Assembly (NCBI RefSeq): GCF_011320225.1
Contig: NZ_JAAOEN010000004.1
Location: 508,671 to 572,670 of the forward strand
Source of the DNA: Phytoactinopolyspora limicola
GTDB taxonomy: Bacteria; Actinomycetota; Actinomycetes; Jiangellales; Jiangellaceae
Length of the DNA: 64,000 bases
Direction of reading: 5' to 3'
The notes beneath the pieces were generated by a model that saw only the letters and a list, made by a program, of their open reading frames with translations, was not told the origin of the DNA and made no database searches. Shown one piece after another: positions 9,036 to 17,788 of this stretch (position 1 is its first letter; every line of letters begins with the position of its first letter). Position numbers and translations under genes: made by a program.

Positions 9036-11123
9036 TCAGGAACAGGAGCAGTGATGCGAAGGCGACCTATGGCCGGTAGAACGGTCGGATGCCGGATGTG
9101 TGGTGTGCGGCGTGCGGTGAGCCGTGGGGTGAGCGGCGGTGCTACTGGTGTGGCACGCCGCACCTGATCCGATGCTGGGTGGTACGTCGAGAGTCGGGTT
9201 GCGGTCGAAGAAACCTACCGGGCGGAGGGTGAAGCCACACCGGTCCACCGGCATGATCGGCCAGTCCTCCGGTCTTGGAACATGGGTGAGGCCGAAGGTG
9301 TGCCACAACACGACGTCCTGACCGTTCAGGCTCCGATCGGCCGCCGTGTAGGCGGGTAGTCCGGCGCCACCGGGATGCTGGTTCACCAGATCACCGGCGG
9401 GATACCGTTCGGCCGGGTGGTATTGGGTGACCCACAGATGGTGGGTGGCGAAGGTGGCCCGTCGGCGAATCGACGAACCCTCCGCTGCCATGAGGGTGGG
9501 GCTACTCTCCGGGTACAGCGTGTACCCGACAGGCTGACCGAACCGGTTGGGTGCGGTCGGATTGCTCACCCGCCACGTTCGGCCGGTGCTCCCGTCGGCA
9601 TCCCTGACCGCCTCCGTCTCGGTCTCCAGCCGGGTGATCACCTGCTGGAAGGCGGTGCCGAACGGGTTGTCCGGGCCGGCCGCACGGGGCACCATGTCGA
9701 CCTCGTCGACCGCGTTGGGCACCCCGTCCACCATCATGTCCAGCCGCGCGCCGAACAGGTGCTGATGGTATGGAGCCGCGAGTCCTGGTGCCAGCTCGGA
9801 AGCGTACGGCTGGGCTCGCTCGTCGTACACCCCGGTGAACACGATGCCGGTGGCTTTGACCTCCAGTTCGATGGTGCCGTCCAGGTAGAGGTACCAGTAG
9901 AACCCGTAGTCGTAGTTGCCGACGGTCACGAAGAAGGAGATCACCAGCCGGCGCTGACGGCGGGTCTCGGCCGAACCGTTGGCCGGGTCGGTATGTTTCC
10001 AGAGGACGCCGTAGTCCTCCTCGTGCATACATACGGCATTGCGGATGGTGCGGGGCGAACCGTCGTCGTTGGCGACGGTTACGTCGAAGTACGTAATCTC
10101 GCCCAGGCAGTCGCAGCCCAGCTCGAGTGAGTTCGCGAGCTTGCCGAGCTGGTACTCGCCGGTGTCGAAGTAGTTCTGCCAGAACCGGACCGGGCTGGGG
10201 TCCGCGTACGGGACCAGCATCTCCGCCACCGACGCGCGGTACACGATCGGCCGGATGCGGCCTGCGTCGTCGAAACCGATCTGGTGTAGCACCAGCCCCT
10301 CGCGCATGTCGTATCCGAGCCGGACGCTCCACTTCTCCCAGGTGACGACGTTGCCGTCGATGTGGAAGCTCGGCCCGTCCGGCTGGCTGATCTCGATCGG
10401 ACGCTGTGTCGTCCGGTAAGGGCCGAACGTGCCGGGCAAGTGGTAGTCGCCGGTCTCCTGCGGCACGGGGAGAACGCCGCTGTCGATGATCTCCAGCACC
10501 CGCTCCTCGATCAGATCGACATAAGCCACCAATCCGTCGACCGGATGTGCCCACGGCAGGCTCGTCGGTGTGGGCTGGTGATGCGCCAGCACCCGGGCGA
10601 GCCGGCGGCCGTGCTCGTTCGGGTGGTCGAAGTGGCCGGCGGTCAGCGCCGCCATGTAGACCGTGTCCATGTCGGTGATTCCCCGCTCGGCCAACGCCTT
10701 CATCCACTGCGGGTGTTCCTTGAGCACCCGTCGCACCAGCGCGTGGTCACCGTCGAGCAGTGGAACCTGACCTTCCGTCGACGGGTCGATGACCCGGCGC
10801 GACTCCACGCGCCGGTCGGTCAGTGAGACCACGACGTCGTGTGCCGTCCCCAAGCTCAGATCCAGCAGGAATACCCGAGCCCGCCGGGCCGGCGCGGTGC
10901 CCCGGCCCGTGTCGAAATCCAGGACCGCACATTTCGCCGGTTCCTCGAGGCCGAGGTACGCCACCCGGGTTGTGTCACCGACCTCTAGCAGCGCCGCCAC
11001 GTCGGTGATCTCGGCCGGGGACAGCGGGTCGAGCGGGTGCCGGACGGCCGCGGGGCCAAGGCGACGGGCGTCCGCGCTGTTGGTGCTGTCCACGTCCCGG
11101 ACGTTGTCGGGCTGTACGGTCAC
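9036..11123 (-). CDS. Copper-containing primary-amine oxidase
   Basis: A topaquinone copper amine oxidase of about 695 residues that would convert primary amines to aldehydes, ammonia and hydrogen peroxide. The cofactor Tyr lies in VGNYDYGFYW; copper ligands are the HQH of YHQHLFGARLDM and the late His of HVPRPEDWPIMPVDRCGF. The segment CMHEEDYGVLWKHTD is closely similar to Arthrobacter enzymes as I remember them. The start is the GTG at 11123 with GAGGAG ahead; the frame stays open further upstream without support. After FFDRNPTLDVPPS there is an odd ~45-residue His/Thr/Ser-rich tail not expected in the family. It leads the transporter operon, so the imported compound or its product is probably an amine. 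Confidence 0.9.
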   Translation of the reverse strand: MTVQPDNVRDVDSTNSADARRLGPAAVRHPLDPLSPAEITDVAALLEVGDTTRVAYLGLEEPAKCAVLDFDTGRGTAPARRARVFLLDLSLGTAHDVVVSLTDRRVESRRVIDPSTEGQVPLLDGDHALVRRVLKEHPQWMKALAERGITDMDTVYMAALTAGHFDHPNEHGRRLARVLAHHQPTPTSLPWAHPVDGLVAYVDLIEERVLEIIDSGVLPVPQETGDYHLPGTFGPYRTTQRPIEISQPDGPSFHIDGNVVTWEKWSVRLGYDMREGLVLHQIGFDDAGRIRPIVYRASVAEMLVPYADPSPVRFWQNYFDTGEYQLGKLANSLELGCDCLGEITYFDVTVANDDGSPRTIRNAVCMHEEDYGVLWKHTDPANGSAETRRQRRLVISFFVTVGNYDYGFYWYLYLDGTIELEVKATGIVFTGVYDERAQPYASELAPGLAAPYHQHLFGARLDMMVDGVPNAVDEVDMVPRAAGPDNPFGTAFQQVITRLETETEAVRDADGSTGRTWRVSNPTAPNRFGQPVGYTLYPESSPTLMAAEGSSIRRRATFATHHLWVTQYHPAERYPAGDLVNQHPGGAGLPAYTAADRSLNGQDVVLWHTFGLTHVPRPEDWPIMPVDRCGFTLRPVGFFDRNPTLDVPPSIGSGAACHTSSTAAHPTAHRTPHTTHPASDRSTGHRSPSHHCSCS

Positions 11124-11155
11124 AACACTCCTCTGCTCGACTGGGCGAACCGGCG

Positions 11156-11192
11156 ATGCCGGAACGTTCCGGCATTGCCGGACAACGTACCG
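11156..11192. promoter_or_regulatory. Probable LacI-type operator pair upstream of the amine oxidase operon
   Basis: A perfect 20-bp palindrome at 11156-11175 has core TGCCGGAACGTTCCGGCA, and a weaker second copy follows at about 11176-11192 (CCGGACAACGTACCGG). They lie 33-70 bases ahead of the amine oxidase GTG and face a divergent LacI regulator gene. The central A-C-G-T symmetry is typical of LacI-family sites. I infer that the divergent regulator binds here. Confidence 0.7.
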
Positions 11193-11258
11193 GGGCGATC
11201 CGTCGTACACAACCCCTCGCCGCAATCCGATACCGGCCGTTAACAAACCCACCGTCAC

Positions 11259-11331
11259 CGACTCCGCTACCGCCACATGGCACTCACCGCCTCCCGAGCC
11301 GCCTTAACACCACCTGGCGGTAGCGGAGTCG
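11259..11331. repeat. 17-bp inverted repeat ahead of the LacI regulator gene
   Basis: Arms 11259-11275 (CGACTCCGCTACCGCCA) and 11315-11331 are perfect complements, separated by 39 bases, and end 22 bases before the regulator GTG. The element could form a hairpin in the regulator leader, or serve as a second protein-binding site. I see no promoter motif that decides between these. Confidence 0.55.
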
Positions 11332-11353
11332 AGCGGCCACCTATGATCGAGAC

Positions 11354-12349
11354 GTGCGCACGGAGCAGCCGGTCACCATCGTCACCGTGGCTCGGCACGC
11401 CGGCGTATCCAAGACCACGGCGTCAGACGCCCTTCGTGGATCCGGCCGGGTCTCCGAACAGACCCGCCGACGCATCGAAGACGCCGCCCGCAAGCTCGGC
11501 TATGCCCCCAACAACTCCGCCCGGCACCTACGCCAGGCCCGCACGGGCACCATCGGCCTCCACCTACCCGAGGTGCTCCCCCGGTCCGATTACTACATGT
11601 CCTTCGTCTTCGGCGTCGTCCAGGCCGCCACCGGCCATGACTACGACGTCACCCTCATGACGTCCCGACATGGCCGCGGCAGCACCCTGGCATCCAAGGT
11701 CGACGGACTGATCATCGGCGACCCACTGGCCGGCGACCCCACCGTCGAAACCCTGATGACATCGAACGTTCCGGTCGTCACCTGCGAGCGATATCCAGGT
11801 GACAAGACCCCCGACGGCGTCGTCCGCTCGGAGCACCGCGGCGCGGTCCGCGAGTTGCTCGATCACCTCCGCACCGCCGGCGCCCGACAACCCGGACTCA
11901 TCGTCGCCGGCGACGAGAGCGACTGGGCCGGCAGCGTCCACAGCGCCTATCGGGAATGGTGTGCCGAGCACGGCCTCGAAGCAGCCAGCTCCACCGTGCC
12001 GTTCGACTCCACCACCGACGTCATCCGCACCGCGGCGACCAACCTCCTACGGGGAGAACCGGCCATCGACGCGCTGGTCTGCGCACCCGCGGGCGCCGCG
12101 GCCGAACTGGGCCCGGTGTTGCGTGGTGCCGCTTCTACACTCCGGCCGGGTTTTCTGGTGGCCTCGTGTGTGGACACCCCAGCCACCAAATACGCGGACC
12201 CACCGATCACCGCTCTCGACCTAGCCCCCCAAACTGCCGGGGCGAGCTGCGCGGACCTGCTGTTCGACTTACTCACCGGTGCCGCGGAGCCGGGCACGGA
12301 GCGCCTTCACCCAGTGCGCCTGACGATCCGCGCATCAACCCAGCCCTGA
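11354..12349 (+). CDS. LacI-family transcriptional regulator
   Basis: A 331-residue regulator with an N-terminal LacI helix-turn-helix (VTIVTVARHAGVSKTTASDA, residues ~7-26) and hinge-helix region (SARHLRQ), followed by a periplasmic-binding-like effector domain. Effectors in this family are usually sugars or small metabolites. GTG start at 11354. It is divergent from the amine oxidase/peptide importer operon, whose upstream region has a strong palindrome, so it is probably the local regulator. The C-terminal domain has the usual TALDLAPQTAGASCADLLFD stretch. Confidence 0.88.
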   Translation: MRTEQPVTIVTVARHAGVSKTTASDALRGSGRVSEQTRRRIEDAARKLGYAPNNSARHLRQARTGTIGLHLPEVLPRSDYYMSFVFGVVQAATGHDYDVTLMTSRHGRGSTLASKVDGLIIGDPLAGDPTVETLMTSNVPVVTCERYPGDKTPDGVVRSEHRGAVRELLDHLRTAGARQPGLIVAGDESDWAGSVHSAYREWCAEHGLEAASSTVPFDSTTDVIRTAATNLLRGEPAIDALVCAPAGAAAELGPVLRGAASTLRPGFLVASCVDTPATKYADPPITALDLAPQTAGASCADLLFDLLTGAAEPGTERLHPVRLTIRASTQP

Positions 12350-12634
12350 CCGTGTTGTCCGCGGGTTCGGCCGGAAGCACGCTGGCGCCACCAAGACCCC
12401 ACTCACGGCGAGCCTGGTGGGCGAGTACGTCGTGTTCCTCCCTCTGGGCTGGGTGCTCAGCCGGTGTACGACCTCGCCATCACCGGGCTGTCCATCGCCC
12501 ACCACGCCGACCGGTTCACGTTCTTGATCATCGGGGCCTGGTACATCTACGACGCACCACGGCCGAGCTGTCCGACGCCGCGGCCCATCCGCTCGCCGGG
12601 AACAAGCCCACCACGGGTTCTGGTTAACCCAGAC

Positions 12635-13084
12635 ATGCCACTAACCGGAGAATACGCACCAAGCACCTCTGACTGGGCCCGCGAACAGGCCGAACTCTAT
12701 GAACGCACCGGCGGCGCCGAGGGCGGCTCCCTGCGCGGGCGCCCGGTCATCGTCTTGACCTCGGTCGGCGCCAAGACCGGAAAACTGCGCAAAACCGCCT
12801 TGATGCGGGTGGAGCACGACGGCGAGTACGCCGCGGTGGCCTCGCTCGGCGGCGCTCCCCAGCACCCCGTCTGGTATCACAACCTGGTGGCCAATCCGCA
12901 CGTGGAGGTGCAGGACGGCCCGGTCAAGCGAGACTACATCGCCCGAGAGGTGTCCGGCGAAGAACGGGAGACGTGGTGGAAACGTGCCGCCGCCGTCTGG
13001 CCGGACTATGACGAATACACGAAGAAGACCGACCGAGTGATCCCGGTCTTCGTCCTCTCCCCCGTCCCCGACGCAGCCCACTAA
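12635..13084 (+). CDS. Nitroreductase/deazaflavin (F420)-dependent oxidoreductase family protein
   Basis: A 149-residue protein of the split-barrel family typified by mycobacterial Ddn, which uses cofactor F420 (or acts on quinones and related compounds). The family hallmarks are [40 protein letters not shown] and [19 protein letters not shown]. The N-terminal extension found in Ddn is short here. The ATG at 12635 has no clear ribosome-binding site. The 285 bases upstream contain no convincing intact gene, only hydrophobic fragments in two frames that might be a decayed membrane protein. The stop codon runs into a nested hairpin shared with the convergent gene. Confidence 0.85.
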   Translation: MPLTGEYAPSTSDWAREQAELYERTGGAEGGSLRGRPVIVLTSVGAKTGKLRKTALMRVEHDGEYAAVASLGGAPQHPVWYHNLVANPHVEVQDGPVKRDYIAREVSGEERETWWKRAAAVWPDYDEYTKKTDRVIPVFVLSPVPDAAH

Positions 13085-13163
13085 CCTGCCCGTTCAACCT
13101 CAAACCAGGCCGAGTGATCGGTGCCGGATCACTGAGATGCGGGCGGGTTGACCGGGCAGGTTT
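13083..13163. terminator. Nested hairpin between convergent genes, possible two-way terminator
   Basis: Outer arms at ~13083-13099 and ~13147-13163 share AACCTGCCCG and TCAACC with one mismatch; an inner perfect stem AGTGATC (13113-13119) pairs with GATCACT (13127-13133). It begins in the stop codon of the oxidoreductase gene and sits before the stop of a convergent membrane-protein gene. There is no U-tract of classic form, apart from TTTT at 13161-13164. Confidence 0.6.
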
Positions 13164-13190
13164 TGGGCGCCGACGGATGCTCCAGTGCGG

Positions 13191-13397
13191 TTACGACGAG
13201 TCCGCGGCCTTCTCGGCACGGCGGCTCATCAGGCATCCGACGATCAATATGGCGCCGACGAGCAACGCCCCGACGCGCAAGGCGGTCAGTGCGCCACCGT
13301 CGGCCACGTGCACGAACAGGCCGAAGCCGTCCGAGACCAGCCCGCCCAGGCCGTTGATGACCAGGATGATACCGATCACCTCCAACGTGGTTCGCAT
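13191..13397 (-). CDS. Small two-helix membrane protein
   Basis: A 68-residue protein with two predicted transmembrane helices (about residues 6-29 and 38-56) and a charged C-terminus ending RRAEKAADSS. The leader carries GGAGGGAG seven bases before ATG, a strong ribosome-binding site. It follows a GAP-family membrane protein gene by 40 bases, likely in the same transcript. I do not recognise a specific family. Confidence 0.7.
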   Translation of the reverse strand: MRTTLEVIGIILVINGLGGLVSDGFGLFVHVADGGALTALRVGALLVGAILIVGCLMSRRAEKAADSS

Positions 13398-13437
13398 TGT
13401 CTCTCCCTCCTCTCCATGGTTCGGTCGTCACCGGCCG

Positions 13438-14115
13438 TCACAACAGCTCCGGCAACGCGTTGAGCAGCAAGAGCGCCCCGATGATGCCGGCCATCCACGC
13501 CACCGTCTCGGCAGACCCGCCGCGCAGCCGTTCCCGCCACCGCAGCATGCGGGGCTCGATCCACCCGTGCAGCAGCCGGTGGGCGGCGTACAACAGCAAC
13601 GGCGGGGCCACCATGATCACGTTGTAGGTGGCCATCAGCGGCACCCACTCCGTCGCCGGCAGATCGGCGACCGTCATGATCCCGATCGCCGCCATGTAAG
13701 GCAGGACCATCCCCACCTCGAGCACGCCGGCGCCAAGGCCGAGCCCGATCATCACCGGTGCTCGCAACTCACGATCGGTGCCAGGCTCCCGGCGCCGCGC
13801 AGACCCACGTGTCCGATACCGCTTGGGTAGGAAGCTGAACGCCAGCAACGCGGCCCCCACCACCGCCTGCCCCCAGGTGACCGCCCGATTCTCCAGGATG
13901 TCGTCGACCCGGCCGAGCAACACGTCCAGGCCAAGCATCAGGGCTACCCCGACGGCGAAGTAGAAGAGCGCCACCGTCGTGAGGAACACCAGCAACGGCG
14001 CCGCGATCCGGCGCCGCCCACTGAGCAGCACGAAGAGGCTCACTCCGATCACCGCTGGGCTCAACGTGTCGAGCAACGCGAGGCCAAGCACCGGAAGCAC
14101 GACGTCCAGCGGCAC
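13438..14115 (-). CDS. GAP (Sap/LysE-like) family membrane protein
   Basis: A 225-residue, six-helix membrane protein resembling the actinobacterial GAP/Sap family (peptidoglycolipid- or sulfolipid-addressing proteins), itself related to LysE-type exporters. The N-terminal LALLDTLSPAVIGVSLFVLL helix and the central charged loop KRYRTRGSARRREPG are typical. The substrate is unknown. It is adjacent to, and divergent from, a histidine kinase gene and upstream of a small membrane protein. Confidence 0.7.
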   Translation of the reverse strand: MPLDVVLPVLGLALLDTLSPAVIGVSLFVLLSGRRRIAAPLLVFLTTVALFYFAVGVALMLGLDVLLGRVDDILENRAVTWGQAVVGAALLAFSFLPKRYRTRGSARRREPGTDRELRAPVMIGLGLGAGVLEVGMVLPYMAAIGIMTVADLPATEWVPLMATYNVIMVAPPLLLYAAHRLLHGWIEPRMLRWRERLRGGSAETVAWMAGIIGALLLLNALPELL

Positions 14116-14333
14116 CGGTACCCTCCGTTCTCCGTTGACCTGGTGCGCCCCGCCGGAGCACTAGTGCGCTCCGCGTGGACCTTCCACGCCAGGCTTGGGC
14201 TACCCGACCACTGTCGCCGGCGGCGGCAGCTCACGACGTCGGCCAGACGACTGATCCTGGCCGTTCGGAGCCAGCGGGCGGGTACAACTTTCGAATGACG
14301 TGACCGCTGCGCGGGTTGTGCTGAGATGATGTC

Positions 14334-15758
14334 GTGGTGGTCGACGATCCCGGCCGCGTGGCCCGCTCCGGCACCGGCGCCCGTAGCGCCGCCCGCCGGC
14401 CCTGGGCGGGCCTCGTAGACGTGATTTCCGTTGGCATTGCCGGGGCGTCGAACCAGCGCGCGGTTGCCAAGGGGGCACTCACGCTGTTCGGCATCGGAGC
14501 CCTGCTGTGGGGCATGGGCATCACCACTATCTGGCCGGCGGCCGCCAACTGGTTGTGGCCCGAGCGCCCGGACGGCTGGTGGCACCTCGTCACGCTGGCG
14601 ATCGCCTGTGCCGCGGTCCTCCTGTACCGCACCCGTCTCTGGCTGGCCCTCAGCGTCGCGGTCGCCGTTGCGGCCGTCGACCTCACGCTGGGCGGCAGCC
14701 TCGGTGTGGTCATCGTGTTGTGGGAGTTGCTGTTCGCCGTCGGGCTGTCTGGCTCGGTCCGGCTCCGCCAGGTTGTCATCCGCACCGTGTTCGTCATCAT
14801 CAGTGCTGCGACGATCGCCGCCGGCATCGCAACATCGGATCTCCGGATCGGTGTCTACACCGCTCTGCAAGTCGGTGCGGTGCTCGCGTTGCCGCTGTGG
14901 TGGGCGTCGAACGTCCGGCAGAAGAGTGAGCTGGCCGAACTGGAGTCGCGCCGGGCGGCTGACCTGGAACGTATCGGCGAGCTACGGCGCAGCGAGGCCG
15001 TGCAAACCGAACGCAACGCCATCGCCCGCGACCTCCACGACGCCATCGCCTCCCGGCTGTCCACCGTGGCCATTCAGTCAGCAGCCGCCCTGGCGACGCC
15101 GACAAGTGATCACTCCGCCGCCCTGAACACCATCCGTTCCGAAGCCGTCGGCGCGTTGCAGGAGATGCGGTCCATGATCGTCGTTCTCCGCTCCGCCCCG
15201 CCATCGACGGCGAGCCACATCACCGATACCGGTACCGGCACCGAAGTGGTGGTGCGCGGTATCGAGCAGATCGACGAACTCGTCGCGGCTGCCCGGCGGG
15301 CTGGCCTGCGGGTTGACCTCCACTCCACGGTGGATCCGGCCGACGACGGACCCGATCCGGCCGACGACGAAACTGATCCAGCCGACGAGGGATCCATGAA
15401 CACGCCGATCCCGGTCGCGGTCGCTCAAGCGTGTTACCGCATCGTGCAGGAGGCCCTCGTCAACGCTGCCAAACATGCCCCCACATCGGACGTTCAGGTC
15501 CGGCTGAGCCGCGAGCCCGGCGAAGTCCACGTCGTCGTCGAGAACACTCTCACCGGTGCGGCCGAGCTGATCGATCCGGCGTTGAGCGCAGGCACCGGGC
15601 TGGTCACCATGCGGGAACGGGCAGAGGCCCTCGGTGGATGGTTCACGGCCGGGCCGCCCGTGCGCGCCGGAGACCACCCCGCCGACGTCTCCACCTGGCG
15701 GGTCGAGGCTAGGCTCGCGGTGCCCGCGGACAGTTCGACACCTGGAGGCCGGCCGTGA
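14334..15758 (+). CDS. NarL-type sensor histidine kinase
   Basis: A membrane histidine kinase with about six N-terminal helices (residues ~45-190), a short coiled coil (KSELAELESRRAADLERIGE) and a HisKA_3 dimerisation domain with phospho-acceptor His235 in ARDLHDAIASRL. The HATPase domain starts near CYRIVQEALVNAAKHAP and has the G box GTGLVTMRERAEALGG. Between them is an acidic tandem insert, DPADDGPDPADDETDPADE, encoded by a small DNA repeat. It is translationally coupled to the next gene, a response regulator (GTGA overlap). No extracellular sensor domain is seen, so a membrane or membrane-embedded signal is likely. Confidence 0.88.
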   Translation: MVVDDPGRVARSGTGARSAARRPWAGLVDVISVGIAGASNQRAVAKGALTLFGIGALLWGMGITTIWPAAANWLWPERPDGWWHLVTLAIACAAVLLYRTRLWLALSVAVAVAAVDLTLGGSLGVVIVLWELLFAVGLSGSVRLRQVVIRTVFVIISAATIAAGIATSDLRIGVYTALQVGAVLALPLWWASNVRQKSELAELESRRAADLERIGELRRSEAVQTERNAIARDLHDAIASRLSTVAIQSAAALATPTSDHSAALNTIRSEAVGALQEMRSMIVVLRSAPPSTASHITDTGTGTEVVVRGIEQIDELVAAARRAGLRVDLHSTVDPADDGPDPADDETDPADEGSMNTPIPVAVAQACYRIVQEALVNAAKHAPTSDVQVRLSREPGEVHVVVENTLTGAAELIDPALSAGTGLVTMRERAEALGGWFTAGPPVRAGDHPADVSTWRVEARLAVPADSSTPGGRP

Positions 15759-16426
15759 TCAGGGTCCTGCTCGCCGACGACCACGAGCCGATCCGGACCG
15801 CTCTACGCTTCGTCCTCGATGCCGCCGACGACGTCACTGTTGTTGGTGAGGCGGCCGACGGTGATGCGGCCATCACCAATGCCCGGGCGCTGCGCCCGGA
15901 TGTCGTCCTGATGGACGTCCGGATGCCCCGCGTCGACGGTATCGAAGCTACCCGCCGGATCACCGCTGAGCGGCTCGCCGACGTGCTCGTGTTGACCACC
16001 TTCGACCTCGACGAGTATGTGTTCGGCGCGTTGCGTTCAGGGGCGGCGGGATTCCTGCTCAAGACCGCCGAGCCGGCCGAGATCCTCACTGCCGTGCGTC
16101 GGGTCGCGGCCGGCGACGGCGTCGTCGCACCCGAGGTCACCCGGCGCGTACTGGCGCACTTCGTCGCCCCGGCGACACCCGCCGACGCCGACGCTGCCAG
16201 CGCCGACGCCGCCAGCACCAACGCCCGGGCGCTGGTGGCCGCGCTGACTCCCCGGGAGCGCGACGTGCTCGCCGCCCTCGGTGCCGGCATGTCCAACCAC
16301 CAGATCGCCGCAGACCTGGTCATCACCGAGGCCACCGCCAAGACCCACGTGTCGCGGATCTTGGCCAAACTCGGGTGTGCCAGCCGGGTTCAGGCGGCGA
16401 TCATCGCCCGTGAGGCCGGCGCCTGA
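15755..16426 (+). CDS. NarL/FixJ-family response regulator
   Basis: A 223-residue partner of the preceding kinase. The receiver domain has acidic residues ADD at 7-9, phospho-acceptor Asp54 in VVLMDVRMP, and Lys in GFLLKTAEP. The C-terminal LuxR-type helix-turn-helix reads LTPRERDVLAALGAGMSNHQ, followed by EATAKTHVSRILAKLG. The linker is a low-complexity Ala/Asp stretch (ADADAASADAAST). Targets are unknown; the divergent membrane proteins upstream of the kinase are candidates. Confidence 0.9.
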   Translation: MIRVLLADDHEPIRTALRFVLDAADDVTVVGEAADGDAAITNARALRPDVVLMDVRMPRVDGIEATRRITAERLADVLVLTTFDLDEYVFGALRSGAAGFLLKTAEPAEILTAVRRVAAGDGVVAPEVTRRVLAHFVAPATPADADAASADAASTNARALVAALTPRERDVLAALGAGMSNHQIAADLVITEATAKTHVSRILAKLGCASRVQAAIIAREAGA

Positions 16427-16596
16427 TCAGCAGGCAGTAGCCGCTCGATACGGGGCGAGGATAAATCCGTTGCGCGAGTCGCGCCGAGCCGGCACAATCG
16501 TCCGCGTGTGATCGTGATCCAGTCTCGAGCCGATGACGTGACACCACTGGTGTCGCGCCGGCCCGCCGTCTCCGATCTCACCCAAAGGACTGGATC

Positions 16597-17721
16597 ATGG
16601 TCGTGCACCACTTGCCCAACCCGCCCCCACGTTCGCGGTATCACGCCGTGGCTGACGCCATAGCCGACGCAGGATTTCCCGCCTACCGGTACCGCCAACT
16701 ACTTCATGCCGTGTTCCACCGCGCAGTCCTCGACTTCGCCAGCATGCACGAGCTGCCGATCCGGCTCCGTGACCTTCTCACCGCCCGGTTCGGTCCCCGG
16801 ATCACCGCCGTGGAGCCGCTCGCTACTCAACGGTCGCCCCGCGCGACCAAGACGCTGCTCGCCGCTCCTCGCGGCGGCCGCATCGAATCGGTCCTACTGT
16901 CCTACCCCGCCGGATGGTCGTCGCTGTGTCTGTCGTCGCAGGTGGGCTGCGGACTGGGCTGTACGTTCTGTGCCACCGGGACCATGGGTCTGCGCCGCAA
17001 TCTCGACGCCGACGAGATCACCGACCAAGTCCTGCTCGCCGGAGCCCGGCCAGACAGCGTGGCGTTCATGGGTATGGGGGAACCCCTGGCCAACCCGCAC
17101 ACCCTGACCGCTATCGACCTGCTCGTCGACCCGGCCTACTTCGGATTCTCGCCGCGCCGGATCACTGTCTCCACGGTCGGCTTCCTACCCGGGATGCGCC
17201 GGCTCCTCGACCGGCATCCCGGCGTGGTGCCAACGGTCTCGGTTCATTCCCCCTACCCGGACCAGCGCCGGGAGCTGATTCCCCTTGAGGACCGCTATCC
17301 CTTGGCCGAGTGCCTGGACGTGCTGGATGAGCACGCCGCACACAGCAACCGCCGGGTCTACCTGGCCTATCTTCTGATCGACGGGGTCAACGACTCCACG
17401 GCACACGCCGACGCATTGGCCCGGCAGATTCTCGGCTACCGCCGGCCCGACCTCCTGGTGCTCAGCGTCATCCCGTTCAACCCGGCCCCCGGGCTGCCCG
17501 CGGACTACTCCACGCCGAGTGCCGAGGCCACGACGGCCTTCCTGCGCCGGGTCCGATCCCGCGGCATCCGCGCGGTACGGCGCAATCAGTTCGGCGCCGA
17601 CATCGACGCGGCCTGTGGCCAGCTGGCGGCACGCCGCCCTGGGTTCGTCGGTGTCGAGGAGATACTGCGGGCCGACGGTGACCCACGTCGACGTCGAGGC
17701 GATGCGGCCAGCTCTGGGTGA
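16597..17721 (+). CDS. Cfr-like radical SAM 23S rRNA (A2503) methyltransferase
   Basis: A 374-residue RlmN/Cfr-family enzyme. The radical-SAM cysteines are Cys118, Cys122 and Cys125 (GCGLGCTFCATG). The two mechanistic cysteines are also present: Cys111 in WSSLCLSSQ and the Cys of DIDAACGQL near the C-terminus. It looks more like Cfr than RlmN: SVHSPYPDQRRELIPLEDRY and VYLAYLLIDGVNDS correspond closely to staphylococcal Cfr as I remember it, whereas RlmN has LHAPND and a different stretch. RlmN makes housekeeping C2 methylation; Cfr methylates C8 and gives resistance to drugs of the peptidyl-transferase centre. Which activity this protein has cannot be read from sequence alone. ATG at 16597 follows CAAAGGA. 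Confidence 0.85.
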   Translation: MVVHHLPNPPPRSRYHAVADAIADAGFPAYRYRQLLHAVFHRAVLDFASMHELPIRLRDLLTARFGPRITAVEPLATQRSPRATKTLLAAPRGGRIESVLLSYPAGWSSLCLSSQVGCGLGCTFCATGTMGLRRNLDADEITDQVLLAGARPDSVAFMGMGEPLANPHTLTAIDLLVDPAYFGFSPRRITVSTVGFLPGMRRLLDRHPGVVPTVSVHSPYPDQRRELIPLEDRYPLAECLDVLDEHAAHSNRRVYLAYLLIDGVNDSTAHADALARQILGYRRPDLLVLSVIPFNPAPGLPADYSTPSAEATTAFLRRVRSRGIRAVRRNQFGADIDAACGQLAARRPGFVGVEEILRADGDPRRRRGDAASSG

Positions 17722-17740
17722 GGCCACCCGTGGTCAACTT

Positions 17741-17760
17741 CCCGCGGGCAACACCGCGGG
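17741..17760. terminator. GC-rich hairpin between convergent genes
   Basis: CCCGCGG at 17741-17747 pairs with CCGCGGG at 17754-17760 around a six-base loop, 19 bases after the stop of the Cfr-like gene and 28 before the stop of the convergent RraA-like gene. There is no U-tract. It is a plausible two-way terminator. Confidence 0.5.
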
Positions 17761-17788
17761 CCGGCACGCCGGGCCCCGCACACGCCGT

